Shown: positions 1 through 8,262, numbered from the stretch's first letter. The stretch: 64,000 nt of DNA from Clostridia bacterium (GCA_017621475.1 JAGATA010000044.1:29634-93633), one strand, 5' to 3'. Notes: a model not told the origin generated them from the sequence alone. Translations and numbers: made by a program.

Positions 1-32
1 GCCTAAAGCACAACGCTAAAGCCTCATAATAC

Positions 33-60
33 AAAAAAAGACGCTCACGCGTCTTTTTTT
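33..60 (-). terminator. Intrinsic terminator of the small membrane protein gene
   Basis: Perfect inverted repeat AAAAAAAGACGC / GCGTCTTTTTTT around a four-base loop. The stop codon of the minus-strand gene (45-47) lies inside the hairpin, so transcription ends at the end of the reading frame. Positions 1-32 show nothing recognisable. Confidence 0.85.
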
Positions 61-449
61 ACGTATTCTGCTATAATATCCGCAATTTCTTTTCTGCGTT
101 CGAGTAAAAGAAGCGTTTTGCCTTCGCCATCGCAAAGGGCAAAGCAGGCGCGCCTGCATTCCACACCACGCTTTACTTCTTTTATCTCGTGCCACTCAAA
201 CTGCGCATAAGTTTTTCCAAAAAAGATGAGCTCTATTCCCCGCTCATTAAAGCTGACCTTGGTGAAAAAGCGCTTGGCACAAAGAGCGATATAAAAGGCA
301 TAAAACACAGCTGCCGCAATGAATGCGTAAAGTATCCTTTCGTCATAGCGCAAAAGTAAAAGCGCGGCTATAAGCAAAGCCCCAACCGCCGCCATCGATA
401 AAAAGCACGAGCGCCGCGCCGCCGAATTTTTATAAAAAAACTTTTTCAC
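45..449 (-). CDS. Small two-helix membrane protein, PH-like/YcxB-like
   Basis: Hypothetical protein of 134 residues. An ATG at 473 would give eight more residues, but a GGAGG lies 5 bases before the in-frame GTG at 449, so 449 is the better start. Two adjacent hydrophobic helices occupy roughly residues 15-55, followed by a beta-rich soluble part (about 62-134) with a pattern like bacterial PH domains or YcxB-type proteins: a short strand run, then a segment rich in Glu/Lys/Arg and a final amphipathic helix. It is therefore probably a membrane-anchored cytoplasmic domain. It is monocistronic, between terminators at 33-60 and 511-538. The family assignment is a guess from topology; no catalytic motif is visible. 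Confidence 0.6.
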   Translation of the reverse strand: MKKFFYKNSAARRSCFLSMAAVGALLIAALLLLRYDERILYAFIAAAVFYAFYIALCAKRFFTKVSFNERGIELIFFGKTYAQFEWHEIKEVKRGVECRRACFALCDGEGKTLLLLERRKEIADIIAEYVKKDA

Positions 450-510
450 GTTTTCCTCCAAGATCAAGATCATACTTTATTCTATCATATATCGCCGTCC
501 ATGGCAACAG

Positions 511-538
511 AAAAAACGAGGCGAAAGCCTCGTTTTTT
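511..538 (-). terminator. Intrinsic terminator downstream of the sigma factor gene
   Basis: Perfect hairpin AAAAAACGAGGC-GAAA-GCCTCGTTTTTT with A- and T-tracts on both sides. It separates the sigma factor gene ending at 550 from the membrane protein gene. Confidence 0.9.
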
Positions 539-549
539 CTGTATTTGCC

Positions 550-2154
550 TCAAATCTCCCAAGCGATGGAGCAAACGCTCTTTTTCTCGTCTTCGGGAAG
601 GTCGTGAAGAAGTCCCTCTTTGTAAAGGAGATAGGCGAATGCGTTAGGCTCGTAAAATTCTGCCGCCTGATAATCGCGCTCAACGTCGGAAAGATATTCG
701 GGAATGTATTTTTTGATATATTCCGCATATCTTTTGCCGATATCTATGCCAACCTCCGCTATTACCTCGGAAAGGATAACTTTCGTTATGTCACAGAATC
801 GTGCATATTCTTCCTTACTCATAAAGGGAAGGCACATTTCGGGTCTGCCGCCGCGCACACGAACGTAGCCGTCGCGCACCATAATAGCGATTATTTCCCT
901 GTCGTGCTCGCTTATTTCACATCCGTCCTTGATTATGGTATATATGCGCTTGAGGTTTACAATGTCTTTGGAGGATGTAAGATTTCTTGTGCACAAAACG
1001 GGCGGGTCAAACTGCTGGAAGCAAACGCCGTTTGCGGATGAATGTGCGCCCGCCTTGCCTCCTGCCAAACGAACGTAATCCCAAAGCTCCTTACCCTCTT
1101 TAAAAAGCTCCGTCTTTATATCCCCGTCGGAGTAGCTTGCCTTTATCCAATGGCGGCTTCCGTCCCCACGCATAGGTGTGTCGCGCTTAAACGGCACGCC
1201 AAACTCGGGGAGGATGGAATAATCGTGGGCAATTCTCGTAGAGAGTGTCCACATAAGCGCATCCTCGGAAATATCCGCGCCCAAAAAGCCGATGGCTTTT
1301 ATCTCTTCAAGGTGATTTTTTATCGCCTTGTATATAGCGCGAGCAATAGGAGGAAGATTTTCCATTTCAAATCGCTTTCTCGCCGCAACGAACGCCGCGT
1401 CTTTGATGAAAAACGTCGTCTTATATTTGTTTGTACCGACCTTTTCAAGGTAATTCATATAGAGAAGCGCACCAAGCTTATTTTCTATAAATGCGGCGTT
1501 CATGCCCATTTCCGCCGCCATTTCCTCTACGGTGAGCGCTTTTTTTGAACAAACGATGCAAATATTTTGCGTAAGCAGGTCATTTCTCAGACCCGCAAGG
1601 CTCATGTCGTTCGCGTTTCCGCTGAAAAATATCTGTAATTTTTTAGGTGTGTAAATTGTATCTGTCATATCGATTCGCTCCTTCAAAAGTTTTTTCGTTT
1701 CGCCCATATGCCATCTTACCGTGGCGGCAGGTATGCCTAGCTGCTCGGCTATTTCCGCACCGCTTTTGTTTTCGTAATAATACATAACCGTTATATCACG
1801 GCGCATTTTGCTAAGGTACATCACCTCTCGGCGCATCTTTTCGCAGAGGTCTTTTTTTATATAATCTTCCTCCACGTTTGCGCTGTCGCGCGCAAAAACG
1901 TATGCTTCGGCATTTTCGAGCGTATTCCACATCGGTTTGTTTTTACGAAGAAAATTAGACCAGGTATAGTTGGACACGCACCATATATAGGCGTCCATAT
2001 TCTCAATTTCGGCAAGTTCTTCCCCTTTATCATAAAGCGCAAGGATTATATCCTGCGAAAGATCTTCCGCATCGTGAAAGTTCTTCGTTTTTGAGTAAGC
2101 AAAGCCGAATATCTTTTTGGCGTATTCCTTGGCTAATTTTTCGTAAAGATCCAT
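550..2154 (-). CDS. Sigma-70 family (ECF-like) sigma factor with large C-terminal extension
   Basis: RNA polymerase sigma factor of 534 residues. The start at 2154 is chosen because AGAGGT precedes it; the open frame runs further upstream but without homologous-looking sequence. Residues 1-75 hold a sigma region 2 (HDAEDLSQDI around 27-36). Residues 105-160 form region 4 with a helix-turn-helix (SGAEIAEQLGIPAATVRWHM, 131-150). Classical ECF factors end about here, near 170-190 residues. This protein continues for about 370 residues that include what looks like a further winged-helix segment (about 195-240, ALTVEEMAAEMG). I do not recognise the rest; it could be a sensory or autoinhibitory domain. 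Large C-terminal extensions are known in some ECF groups. No anti-sigma gene is adjacent. Confidence 0.8.
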   Translation of the reverse strand: MDLYEKLAKEYAKKIFGFAYSKTKNFHDAEDLSQDIILALYDKGEELAEIENMDAYIWCVSNYTWSNFLRKNKPMWNTLENAEAYVFARDSANVEEDYIKKDLCEKMRREVMYLSKMRRDITVMYYYENKSGAEIAEQLGIPAATVRWHMGETKKLLKERIDMTDTIYTPKKLQIFFSGNANDMSLAGLRNDLLTQNICIVCSKKALTVEEMAAEMGMNAAFIENKLGALLYMNYLEKVGTNKYKTTFFIKDAAFVAARKRFEMENLPPIARAIYKAIKNHLEEIKAIGFLGADISEDALMWTLSTRIAHDYSILPEFGVPFKRDTPMRGDGSRHWIKASYSDGDIKTELFKEGKELWDYVRLAGGKAGAHSSANGVCFQQFDPPVLCTRNLTSSKDIVNLKRIYTIIKDGCEISEHDREIIAIMVRDGYVRVRGGRPEMCLPFMSKEEYARFCDITKVILSEVIAEVGIDIGKRYAEYIKKYIPEYLSDVERDYQAAEFYEPNAFAYLLYKEGLLHDLPEDEKKSVCSIAWEI

Positions 2155-2245
2155 ACCGTACCTCTTTATGTTTTTTGCAAGTCCCGCGGTTACTTGTATG
2201 TTATAATAGTATACGAGTAATGAAAAATGTTGGAGTTTTTTTATT

Positions 2246-2737
2246 TTAACATAAAAATTTTTGGTAAGCAAGAAAAAACACCCATTCCTTGTTGGGAAGC
2301 GAAGCAATATATTCAATATCGTTTTGGTCTGGTGCGGATACGGCAATGTCGCCGTTCGCACTTATTTTTTCGGCGTTTTTGATAGCACCGTAAATTCCCC
2401 AATGCTTCTCCCCTTGGTCTTCGCTTTTTTCAAGCAAAAAAGCGCCGTTCAAAAAAGATACGTCCGTGTCCTTATCAAGCGAAAAATATATATCTTTTCC
2501 CTTTTCTTTTGCAAAAGCAACTGCCTCCGAAAGAAGCAAAACATCATCCGTGTGTACAGAGATAACAGTGTCATCCTCCACCCTTGCGGAAACGAACCTG
2601 TGCGCCGAAAGTTCCTCCATGGAATTTGCAAAAACCGTTACATTTTTCGGTATAAACTTCAAGTCATAAAGATCGTAATAAAAATATTCAATATCTTTTT
2701 TCATACAAGATATTGCTGTAGCACTGTCTATTATCAT
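2246..2737 (-). CDS. Unknown protein, possibly the N-terminal half of a GNAT-type protein
   Basis: Hypothetical protein of 163 residues. The start at 2737 is set by GGAGA seven bases upstream and by a strong promoter at 2763-2791 that lies downstream of the earlier in-frame ATG at 2821. The sequence is soluble and acidic with no recognised motif. The last 25 residues (NDIEYIASLPNKEW then FFLAYQKFLC) resemble the first strand and helix of an acetyltransferase domain and then stop abruptly, so the gene may be a truncated version of a longer protein. It is monocistronic and diverges from mazF. Function unknown. Confidence 0.45.
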   Translation of the reverse strand: MIIDSATAISCMKKDIEYFYYDLYDLKFIPKNVTVFANSMEELSAHRFVSARVEDDTVISVHTDDVLLLSEAVAFAKEKGKDIYFSLDKDTDVSFLNGAFLLEKSEDQGEKHWGIYGAIKNAEKISANGDIAVSAPDQNDIEYIASLPNKEWVFFLAYQKFLC

Positions 2738-2762
2738 AATTTTCTCCATAATGTTTTTTATC

Positions 2763-2791
2763 ATTATACCATACACCAAACGCGCTTGCAA
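2763..2791 (-). promoter_or_regulatory. Sigma-A promoter of the 2737 gene
   Basis: On the minus strand: TTGCAA, 17-base spacer, TATAAT, with an extended TGG before the -10. Predicted start of transcription is near 2756, about 19 bases before the chosen ATG. Confidence 0.75.
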
Positions 2792-2996
2792 GTTAATTTT
2801 CGCCGTTGCGAGGAAAGGCACGCACGCATATCTTCACGCATATAATGGAGCAGAGCGAAAGCTCTATCAATATATGTAAAAATTTGGCGCACACTTTGCG
2901 CGCTCTTTGTGATTTGAAAACGCAAAATAAGGTAAAAATACGAACAGAAAGATAAATCTTTCCTAAAGTTAAACAAGCAAAGAGAGTGTGATATAA

Positions 2997-3410
2997 ATGA
3001 ACGTTAAAAGAGGAGATATATTCTATGCAGACCTGAGCCCCGTTGTCGGTTCGGAGCAAGGCGGGCTTCGCCCCGTGCTGATAGTTCAAAACGACGTGGG
3101 CAATAAATACAGCCCTACCGTTATCGCCGCCGCGATAACGAGTAAGCAGGACAAAGCAAAACTTCCAACGCATATCGATATTTTTGCAGAAGAATTCGGT
3201 CTTTCCAAAAACTCCGTGGTACTTCTCGAGCAGATACGCACGCTCGATAAGCGCCGTCTGCGCGAGAAAATGGGACACCTTGACGAAATACTTATGCAAA
3301 AAGTCAACGATGCTATAACAATAAGCTTCGGGCTCTCCACAGAGCAATATGAAAGAGAGGAACTCAGCGCCGCCGCAGGAACACAGGTCGGCGGCATTGT
3401 AACGGCATAA
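2997..3410 (+). CDS. ndoA: MazF/PemK/EndoA-family mRNA interferase
   Basis: Toxin-type endoribonuclease of 137 residues, slightly longer than the usual 110-120. MazF-family enzymes cut mRNA at short ACA- or UACAU-like sites. The family hallmarks are present: MKRGDIF-like N-terminus (VKRGDIFYADL), the conserved GGLRPVLIVQND segment around residues 22-33, TVIAAAITSK (41-50) and LEQIRTLDK (78-86). The C-terminal 20 residues are an Ala/Gly-rich tail. In Bacillus the antitoxin gene ndoAI directly precedes it. Here the preceding 260 bases contain no antitoxin-like frame and the neighbour is divergent, so the toxin appears solitary. The RBS is weak (AGAGAG), which fits low expression. Confidence 0.88.
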   Translation: MNVKRGDIFYADLSPVVGSEQGGLRPVLIVQNDVGNKYSPTVIAAAITSKQDKAKLPTHIDIFAEEFGLSKNSVVLLEQIRTLDKRRLREKMGHLDEILMQKVNDAITISFGLSTEQYEREELSAAAGTQVGGIVTA

Positions 3411-3479
3411 GCCTTCCCTCTATAAATTGCGGCTTTTTAATAAATTTTACTTTTGTAAGATAAAATTTACAATTATCTA

Positions 3480-3508
3480 TTGAAATAAGGGTAAATAAAC
3501 GATATAAT
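3480..3508 (+). promoter_or_regulatory. Sigma-A promoter of yajC
   Basis: TTGAAA, 17-base spacer, TATAAT; about 31 bases before the yajC ATG. Confidence 0.8.
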
Positions 3509-3539
3509 ATAATAAAAAATATTATAATCGAGGTATCTA

Positions 3540-3995
3540 ATGAACTCTATCCTTATGTTTTTGGATCAGGCTGCCACAACGGGCGATGCAGGCACTGCAA
3601 GCACCGGCGGCAATCTGCTCTTTACAATCCTTCCTTTCGCTCTCGTTATCATCGTGTTCTACTTCTTCTTGATCCGCCCCCAGAAAAAGCAGGAAAAAGA
3701 AGCAGCTCAGATGCGCGACAGTCTTCAGGTTGGCGATGAAGTTACAACCATCGGCGGTATCATCGGCCGTGTTGTAAGCATCAAAGATGAAACATTTACT
3801 CTTGAAACAAGCCGCGACAGAACAAAGATGCGTTTCCTTCGCTCCGCTATCAAGAGCGTTGATGTAAAAGTTGCAGATCTTCGCGCAGCAGAAGCCGCAG
3901 CAAACGAAGAAAAACCCGCTGAAGCTCCCGCTTCCGAAGAAAAAACTGCCGAAGAAGGCAAAAAAGCTAAAAAATCCAAAAAAGACGCTGAATAA
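3540..3995 (+). CDS. yajC: Preprotein translocase subunit YajC
   Basis: Accessory subunit of the Sec translocon, 151 residues. A short periplasm-side N-terminus rich in Ala/Gly/Thr is followed by one membrane helix (about residues 27-45) and the family signature FFLIRPQKKQEKE. The small cytoplasmic YajC domain runs to about residue 105 (VGDEVTTIGGIIG, 63-75). The C-terminal 45 residues are a low-complexity Ala/Glu/Lys tail not found in all homologues. GAGGT precedes the ATG. It has its own promoter and terminator. In Firmicutes it usually sits near tgt/secDF and a TIGR04086 protein; only the latter is here. Confidence 0.93.
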   Translation: MNSILMFLDQAATTGDAGTASTGGNLLFTILPFALVIIVFYFFLIRPQKKQEKEAAQMRDSLQVGDEVTTIGGIIGRVVSIKDETFTLETSRDRTKMRFLRSAIKSVDVKVADLRAAEAAANEEKPAEAPASEEKTAEEGKKAKKSKKDAE

Positions 3996-4001
3996 GCTTT
4001 T

Positions 4002-4033
4002 AAAACCGTGGAGGAACATTCCACGGTTTTTAT
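4002..4033 (+). terminator. Intrinsic terminator of yajC
   Basis: Hairpin AAAACCGTGGA / TCCACGGTTTT with a seven-base loop followed by TATTT. Confidence 0.85.
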
Positions 4034-4040
4034 TTGTGCA

Positions 4041-4130
4041 GGAAATTGCGTAAAACAGATCTCACCGTTTTGCTTTTGTCATATAAATGAGAAACTGCAA
4101 TAGGCGAGCGAGCGGAGGCGGCCACTACCC
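4041..4130 (+). repeat. Dispersed non-coding repeat, family 1, copy A
   Basis: About 90 bases from GGAAATTGCGTAAAA to GCCACTACCC that recur in reverse orientation at 50341-50425 with roughly four in five bases alike. Shared blocks include GGAAATTGCGTAAAA, TGCAA-AGGCGAGCGAG and the end rich in GCGG. A short fragment of the same left end occurs at 57325-57345. The copy lies between a terminator and the next gene and has no open frame. Confidence 0.75.
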
Positions 4131-4196
4131 ACTTTCTTGTAATAATCCCGCCCTTTTGCGCATATGATTTAGCAAAACAAAGGGAGGTTTATTTTT

Positions 4197-4622
4197 ATGA
4201 ACAAAACAATAGGTGCAAAACAAAACGAAGAAAAAAATCTTTTTTTATGCGCTCTGAAAGGACTTGCCGTAGCTTCGGTAACCGCGCTTATTTTGGCAGT
4301 GGTTTCCTGCATCGTTTGCGTCTGCCTTGAAGATCCCGATAAATACATAAAGGTCTTTGCGCTCGTCTGCCTTTTTGCCGCAGCAGGAGCAGGAGGTCAC
4401 ATCACAGCACGCGCAAAAGGAAAAACGGCGTTTCTTTGCGGAAGCGTTGTGGGGATTATGATGATAGGGCTTATAACGCTTCTCTGCTTTGCGATGTCCC
4501 TGCCGATAAATATGTCTCTTTTTGCAATTTGTGTACCGACGGTACTTGTAACAGCCGTTTTGGGCGCTGTTACCGGTGTGGGCAAGCAAAAAAAGACAAA
4601 GAAGAAAAAGAAAAAATTTTAA
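4197..4622 (+). CDS. TIGR04086/YrzE-like four-helix membrane protein
   Basis: Integral membrane protein of 141 residues with four predicted helices (about 20-42, 53-68, 76-100, 105-128) and a very basic Lys-rich tail. Its size, topology and position just after yajC match the TIGR04086 family (Bacillus YrzE), whose function is not established. AGGGAGGT lies 10 bases before the ATG. A glycine-rich third segment (AGAGGHITARAKG) sits between helices 2 and 3. A terminator follows directly, so it is monocistronic apart from any read-through from yajC. Confidence 0.75.
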   Translation: MNKTIGAKQNEEKNLFLCALKGLAVASVTALILAVVSCIVCVCLEDPDKYIKVFALVCLFAAAGAGGHITARAKGKTAFLCGSVVGIMMIGLITLLCFAMSLPINMSLFAICVPTVLVTAVLGAVTGVGKQKKTKKKKKKF

Positions 4623-4627
4623 TTTCA

Positions 4628-4652
4628 AGACCGCGCACGCGGTCTTTTCTTT
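4628..4652 (+). terminator. Intrinsic terminator
   Basis: Hairpin AAGACCGCG-CAC-GCGGTCTT followed by TTC and a T7 run. The same GACCGCGCACGCGGTC core is used for the terminator at 53359. Confidence 0.85.
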
Positions 4653-4682
4653 TTTTGAATATAAAAACTTCTCTTTATATCA

Positions 4683-4711
4683 TTGTGCAAACGGAATTTT
4701 TATGTTATTAT
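4683..4711 (+). promoter_or_regulatory. Promoter of the yqeG operon
   Basis: TTGTGC, 17-base spacer, TATTAT, with TG two bases before the -10; about 30 bases before the yqeG ATG. Confidence 0.65.
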
Positions 4712-4740
4712 ATTTATATAAACTAAAATGGGAGAATTTT

Positions 4741-5259
4741 ATGAAAAATTATTTCGTGCCGGACTATATGTTCACGGGTTTTTGGGAAATCACCCCCGAA
4801 TTTATAAAATCGCTCGGCGTTCGCGCCATAGTGCTTGATATAGATAATACTCTTGTGACCTACGGTATGGCAGAGCCTACGGAAGAAGTTATCCGTTGGG
4901 TGCGCGGTATGCAGGAAGCAGGACTTCTGCTTTCCATCGCCTCTAACAACCACGCACCGCGCGTTGAAAAATTTAACGAAAAGCTCGGGCTTTTTACTAT
5001 GTGTGAAAGCGGTAAACCCTCGCGCAAGGCTGTTAAAAATGCTTGCGCTAAATTCGGCACAAAGCCGCAAGAATGCGCCGTTATAGGCGACCAGATATTC
5101 ACGGACGTTCTCTGCGCCTCTCGCGCAGGTGCAGTATCCATCCTTGTAACGCCGCTCCCATATGACGAAAACCTTTTTTTCCGATTCAAGCGCGTTTGCG
5201 AAAAGCCGTTTATCCGCGCATATAAACGCCGTGAAGCAAGAAAAAACAAACGCAAATGA
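4741..5259 (+). CDS. yqeG: YqeG family HAD IIIA-type phosphatase
   Basis: Small HAD phosphatase of 172 residues, the normal YqeG length. HAD motif I is LDIDNT with D33 and D35, motif II is SNN at 68-70, the conserved Lys is in GKPSRKA (91-97), and motif IV is IGDQIFTD (115-122). No cap domain is present, as expected for subfamily IIIA. The C-terminus is strongly basic. The physiological substrate of YqeG is not settled; related mitochondrial enzymes dephosphorylate phosphatidylglycerophosphate. A GGGAGA precedes the ATG at 4741. In Bacillus yqeG sits before yqeH and aroD; here it is followed after 16 bases by a YhaN-like ATPase, a different context. Confidence 0.88.
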   Translation: MKNYFVPDYMFTGFWEITPEFIKSLGVRAIVLDIDNTLVTYGMAEPTEEVIRWVRGMQEAGLLLSIASNNHAPRVEKFNEKLGLFTMCESGKPSRKAVKNACAKFGTKPQECAVIGDQIFTDVLCASRAGAVSILVTPLPYDENLFFRFKRVCEKPFIRAYKRREARKNKRK

Positions 5260-5275
5260 TCCAAGAGGATAAATA

Positions 5276-7540
5276 ATGATAATAGAAAACATAAACATCA
5301 TAAACTTCGGCAAACTTTCCGATTTTCAGCTCGATCTTACCGAGGGAGTAAATATTATCGAAGGAAAAAACGAATCCGGCAAATCCACCATATGCTCGTT
5401 TATTAAATTCGTGATGTATGGGCTTCCCTCAAAAGCAGAAGAGCGTGAGCACGCCATAAGCTGGAAAAGCGGAAACTGCGCAGGCTCCCTCACCGTGCGC
5501 GAGGGTGAGCGCACATATCGCATAGAGCGCGAAGCCGTTGCCGTCAAAAACTCCGAAGGAAAGATCACATATCGCGAACGAACCGCCGTTTACGACGGTG
5601 AAACCGGAAAGCAAGCATTTAAATCCACCGCGCCCGGCGAGGTCTTTTTCGGAATACCGCGCGCCGTTTTCGAAAGTACAGCTTTCGTAGGACAGCTTGA
5701 AGGCTCCAAGGTCGGCGGAAAGACCCTTTCCGAAGCGGCGGAAAACATTCTTTTCTCTGCTGATGAAAGCGTAAACACAAAAAAAGCCATCAAAAAGCTC
5801 GATGAAGCGCGCGTTTACCTCTACCACAAGAACAAACGCGGCGGAAAAATATACGATTACGTAAATGAGCGCACCATCCTTGCCGAATCCCTCGACGAAG
5901 CACAGCGCAACAGCGCACAAATAATAAATTTGGAAGGCTCCGCACGCGCTATCTCCGAAGCAAGAGTAACGGCAAAACAAAGACTCTCCTCCGTAAACGA
6001 TGAGCTTGCCCTTTACGAGCGTTACGGAATAAAGAAAAACTGTTTAAAACTTCTTGAAGAAAAGAAGAAAAGCGAAAACGCCGCCCAAAGGCTTCACGAG
6101 CTTATGACGCACGACCGCTACGGTGAAAGCGATATGACGGACGAGCGTTTTATCGAGCTTATGGAAAGCGAAAAATTTGAGCTTGCAACCCTTGAACGCG
6201 ATTTTGCAAACGCAGAGGATTCTCTTGACGGTATCACCAAGAAGCTTGAAAAAATGAACGCCAAGCTCAATAATTTTCAGCACCTCGGTGAAAACGAAAC
6301 TAGGGACGATCTTATTGAAAATGCGCAAAATGCAAGAAAAAGCAAAAATCTGCTGCTTAAAATATGTGCGCTCCTCGGCGTTTTTGGTGTTGCACTCGTT
6401 ATAAGCGCGCTCGCGCTTCCCTTGCTTGCCGTATTTGGCTTGATAGGGATAATAGGGGCGGGAGTTTTGTTTGCAATATGTGCGCGCAAAGGCAAAACGG
6501 AAGCAAGCATTTACCGCCGCTTCGGTTGCTCCACACGCGCGGAATTTGAAGAACTGCTCGTTGCGGCGCAGAATGACAAAGTTGCCATTGCCCTTATAGA
6601 AGACTCCAAAGCGGAAGCGCTTCGCAAAAAAGAAGATACGGAAGAAACGCTTGAAACGCGCAAAGCACGCATATGCGCCATCCTTGCGGATTCCAAATTT
6701 GATATAACGGGAAATATCCACATGGATATGGATAATGCCGTAGCACTTGCAAAAAGCTCGCTTGAAAATATGCGCTCCATCGCGCAGGAGAAAAGCACAG
6801 CAGACGCAAAGATGCAAGATATAGCCGCCATCCTTTCCGCTTTCCATGATGAGGAGAAAGAACGCGCCATAACCGAAAACTTCAATGAAGAAGCTATGGA
6901 AAACTTCGATTTTGCAACGAAAAAGAGAGAACGCGATTTTCTCGTTCTCTCCATAAATTCTCAAACGGAAAAGCTTCACGATATAGAATGTGAGCTTGCT
7001 TCTCTTTCCTCTGTTCACGCGCGCCCCGCGGAAATAGCGCAGAGCATTTCCGCGCTCGATGGAAAAATAGAAAGCCTTACGGAAAAATTTGAAGCGTATA
7101 TGCTCGCCATAGAAGCAATAGAAGCGGCAAGCGGCAAGCTTCGCGATGCCGTTTCCCCCAAGATTGCAAAAACGTCAAGCAAGATGCTTGCAGGTCTTTC
7201 CGGCGGAAAATACCGCGTTGTTTTTATGGATTCCGACTTCGGGATGAGCTATTCCGACGGCGGCATCACACGCGATGTCTCTTCCCTTTCCGCAGGCACT
7301 TCCGATATAGCGTACATAAGCCTTCGCTTGGCGCTTATCGATACGCTTTGCAAGGAGTTTATGCCGCCTCTTGTTTTTGACGAAAGCTTTGCCCGCCTTG
7401 ACAGCGAAAGGCTCGCCCTTGCGCTCTCTCTTATCAACACAACGCTTAGAAAGAACACACAGGCAATAATATTCACCTGCCACGAAAGAGAGAAAGCTAT
7501 CGCGAAAAACGTCATTAAAGCAAACACATTGTCAATTTAA
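5276..7540 (+). CDS. YhaN/SbcC-like AAA ATPase with mid-protein membrane helices
   Basis: SMC/Rad50-type ATPase of 754 residues. The Walker A is EGKNESGKST (29-38). Long coiled-coil stretches cover about 165-345 and 415-640. Two hydrophobic helices lie between about 362 and 405, ending in CARKGK. The ABC signature-like motif LSAGTSDIAYISLRLA is near 670 and the Walker B is PPLVFDESFARLD near 697-709. A P-loop head plus coiled coil interrupted by membrane helices is the architecture of Bacillus YhaN, which is about 960 residues and works with the SbcD-like nuclease YhaO. No yhaO gene is next to it. It is co-transcribed with yqeG (GAGGAT before the ATG). Probable role: membrane-associated DNA metabolism; inferred from family only. 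Confidence 0.75.
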   Translation: MIIENINIINFGKLSDFQLDLTEGVNIIEGKNESGKSTICSFIKFVMYGLPSKAEEREHAISWKSGNCAGSLTVREGERTYRIEREAVAVKNSEGKITYRERTAVYDGETGKQAFKSTAPGEVFFGIPRAVFESTAFVGQLEGSKVGGKTLSEAAENILFSADESVNTKKAIKKLDEARVYLYHKNKRGGKIYDYVNERTILAESLDEAQRNSAQIINLEGSARAISEARVTAKQRLSSVNDELALYERYGIKKNCLKLLEEKKKSENAAQRLHELMTHDRYGESDMTDERFIELMESEKFELATLERDFANAEDSLDGITKKLEKMNAKLNNFQHLGENETRDDLIENAQNARKSKNLLLKICALLGVFGVALVISALALPLLAVFGLIGIIGAGVLFAICARKGKTEASIYRRFGCSTRAEFEELLVAAQNDKVAIALIEDSKAEALRKKEDTEETLETRKARICAILADSKFDITGNIHMDMDNAVALAKSSLENMRSIAQEKSTADAKMQDIAAILSAFHDEEKERAITENFNEEAMENFDFATKKRERDFLVLSINSQTEKLHDIECELASLSSVHARPAEIAQSISALDGKIESLTEKFEAYMLAIEAIEAASGKLRDAVSPKIAKTSSKMLAGLSGGKYRVVFMDSDFGMSYSDGGITRDVSSLSAGTSDIAYISLRLALIDTLCKEFMPPLVFDESFARLDSERLALALSLINTTLRKNTQAIIFTCHEREKAIAKNVIKANTLSI

Positions 7541-7592
7541 ACGGCAAAACTTAATATTTTTTGAATTTTGTGTGAAATATTAACAAAAGGTC

Positions 7593-7621
7593 TTTATTTT
7601 TCATAAGATTTGTGCTATAAT
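7593..7621 (+). promoter_or_regulatory. Extended -10 promoter of hpf
   Basis: TATAAT at 7616-7621 preceded by TGC (extended -10), with a weak TTTATT 17 bases upstream; about 50 bases before the hpf start. Confidence 0.6.
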
Positions 7622-7672
7622 ATGGATGTAGAGGAAATATCCCCTGCAATACTCAAGAAAGGCGAAAAAACT

Positions 7673-8206
7673 ATGAAAATCAAATTTTTGTTAAGACACG
7701 TAGCTATTGACGACAAGACAAAGGCGATCATCGAAAAGAAGATCGCGAAGCTTGACAAATTCTTCGAAAGCGACCAGGAAGCGCTCGTTACTCTTCGCAA
7801 AGCCGGAGATACGGAGATCCTTGAACTTACGATCCATTCCGTAGGAATGATTTTCAGAAGCGAGGTTAAGAGCGAAAGCTTCCTGCACGCTATTGACATC
7901 GCGGTTGACATTATCGAACGCCAGATCCGCAAAAACAAAACAAGGCTTGCGCGTAAGCTCCGCTCCACAGCATTTGATAAAACAGCGGCTTCCAATGAAA
8001 TCGCAGAACCCGTTGAAGAAGAACAGCACGGCGATATCCGCGTAAAAGAATTCGCCCTCAAGCCGATGCCCGTTGAAGAAGCAATACTTCAAATGAATCT
8101 GCTCGGTCACTATTTCTTCGTTTTTGAGGATCAGGCAACAAGCAAGATCTGCGTAACATACAAACGTGATGACGGCGAATATGGTCTTATCGTTACAAAT
8201 AAATAA
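7673..8206 (+). CDS. hpf: Long-form ribosome hibernation promoting factor
   Basis: Ribosome hibernation factor of 177 residues that dimerises 70S ribosomes into inactive 100S particles in stationary phase. The N-terminal S30AE domain covers about 1-95 (starts MKIKFLLRHVAIDD). The C-terminal dimerisation domain covers about 120-177 (RVKEFALKPMPVEEAI then LLGHYFFVFEDQ). The two-domain length identifies the long form typical of Firmicutes. The start at 7673 is preceded by AAAGGCG; an ATG at 7622 in the same frame is only a few bases from the predicted transcription start and has no ribosome-binding site. It has its own promoter. The downstream end has only a T-rich stretch, no clear hairpin. Confidence 0.93.
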   Translation: MKIKFLLRHVAIDDKTKAIIEKKIAKLDKFFESDQEALVTLRKAGDTEILELTIHSVGMIFRSEVKSESFLHAIDIAVDIIERQIRKNKTRLARKLRSTAFDKTAASNEIAEPVEEEQHGDIRVKEFALKPMPVEEAILQMNLLGHYFFVFEDQATSKICVTYKRDDGEYGLIVTNK

Positions 8207-8262
8207 GCAATACTCCTTTTTTTCATAAAACTCCTTATAATTTATTACAAAAAGGGCGTACC

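Noticed and set aside
2738..2821. Start of the unknown gene at 2821
   Set aside because: A TTGCAA/TATAAT promoter lies between 2763 and 2791, downstream of that ATG.
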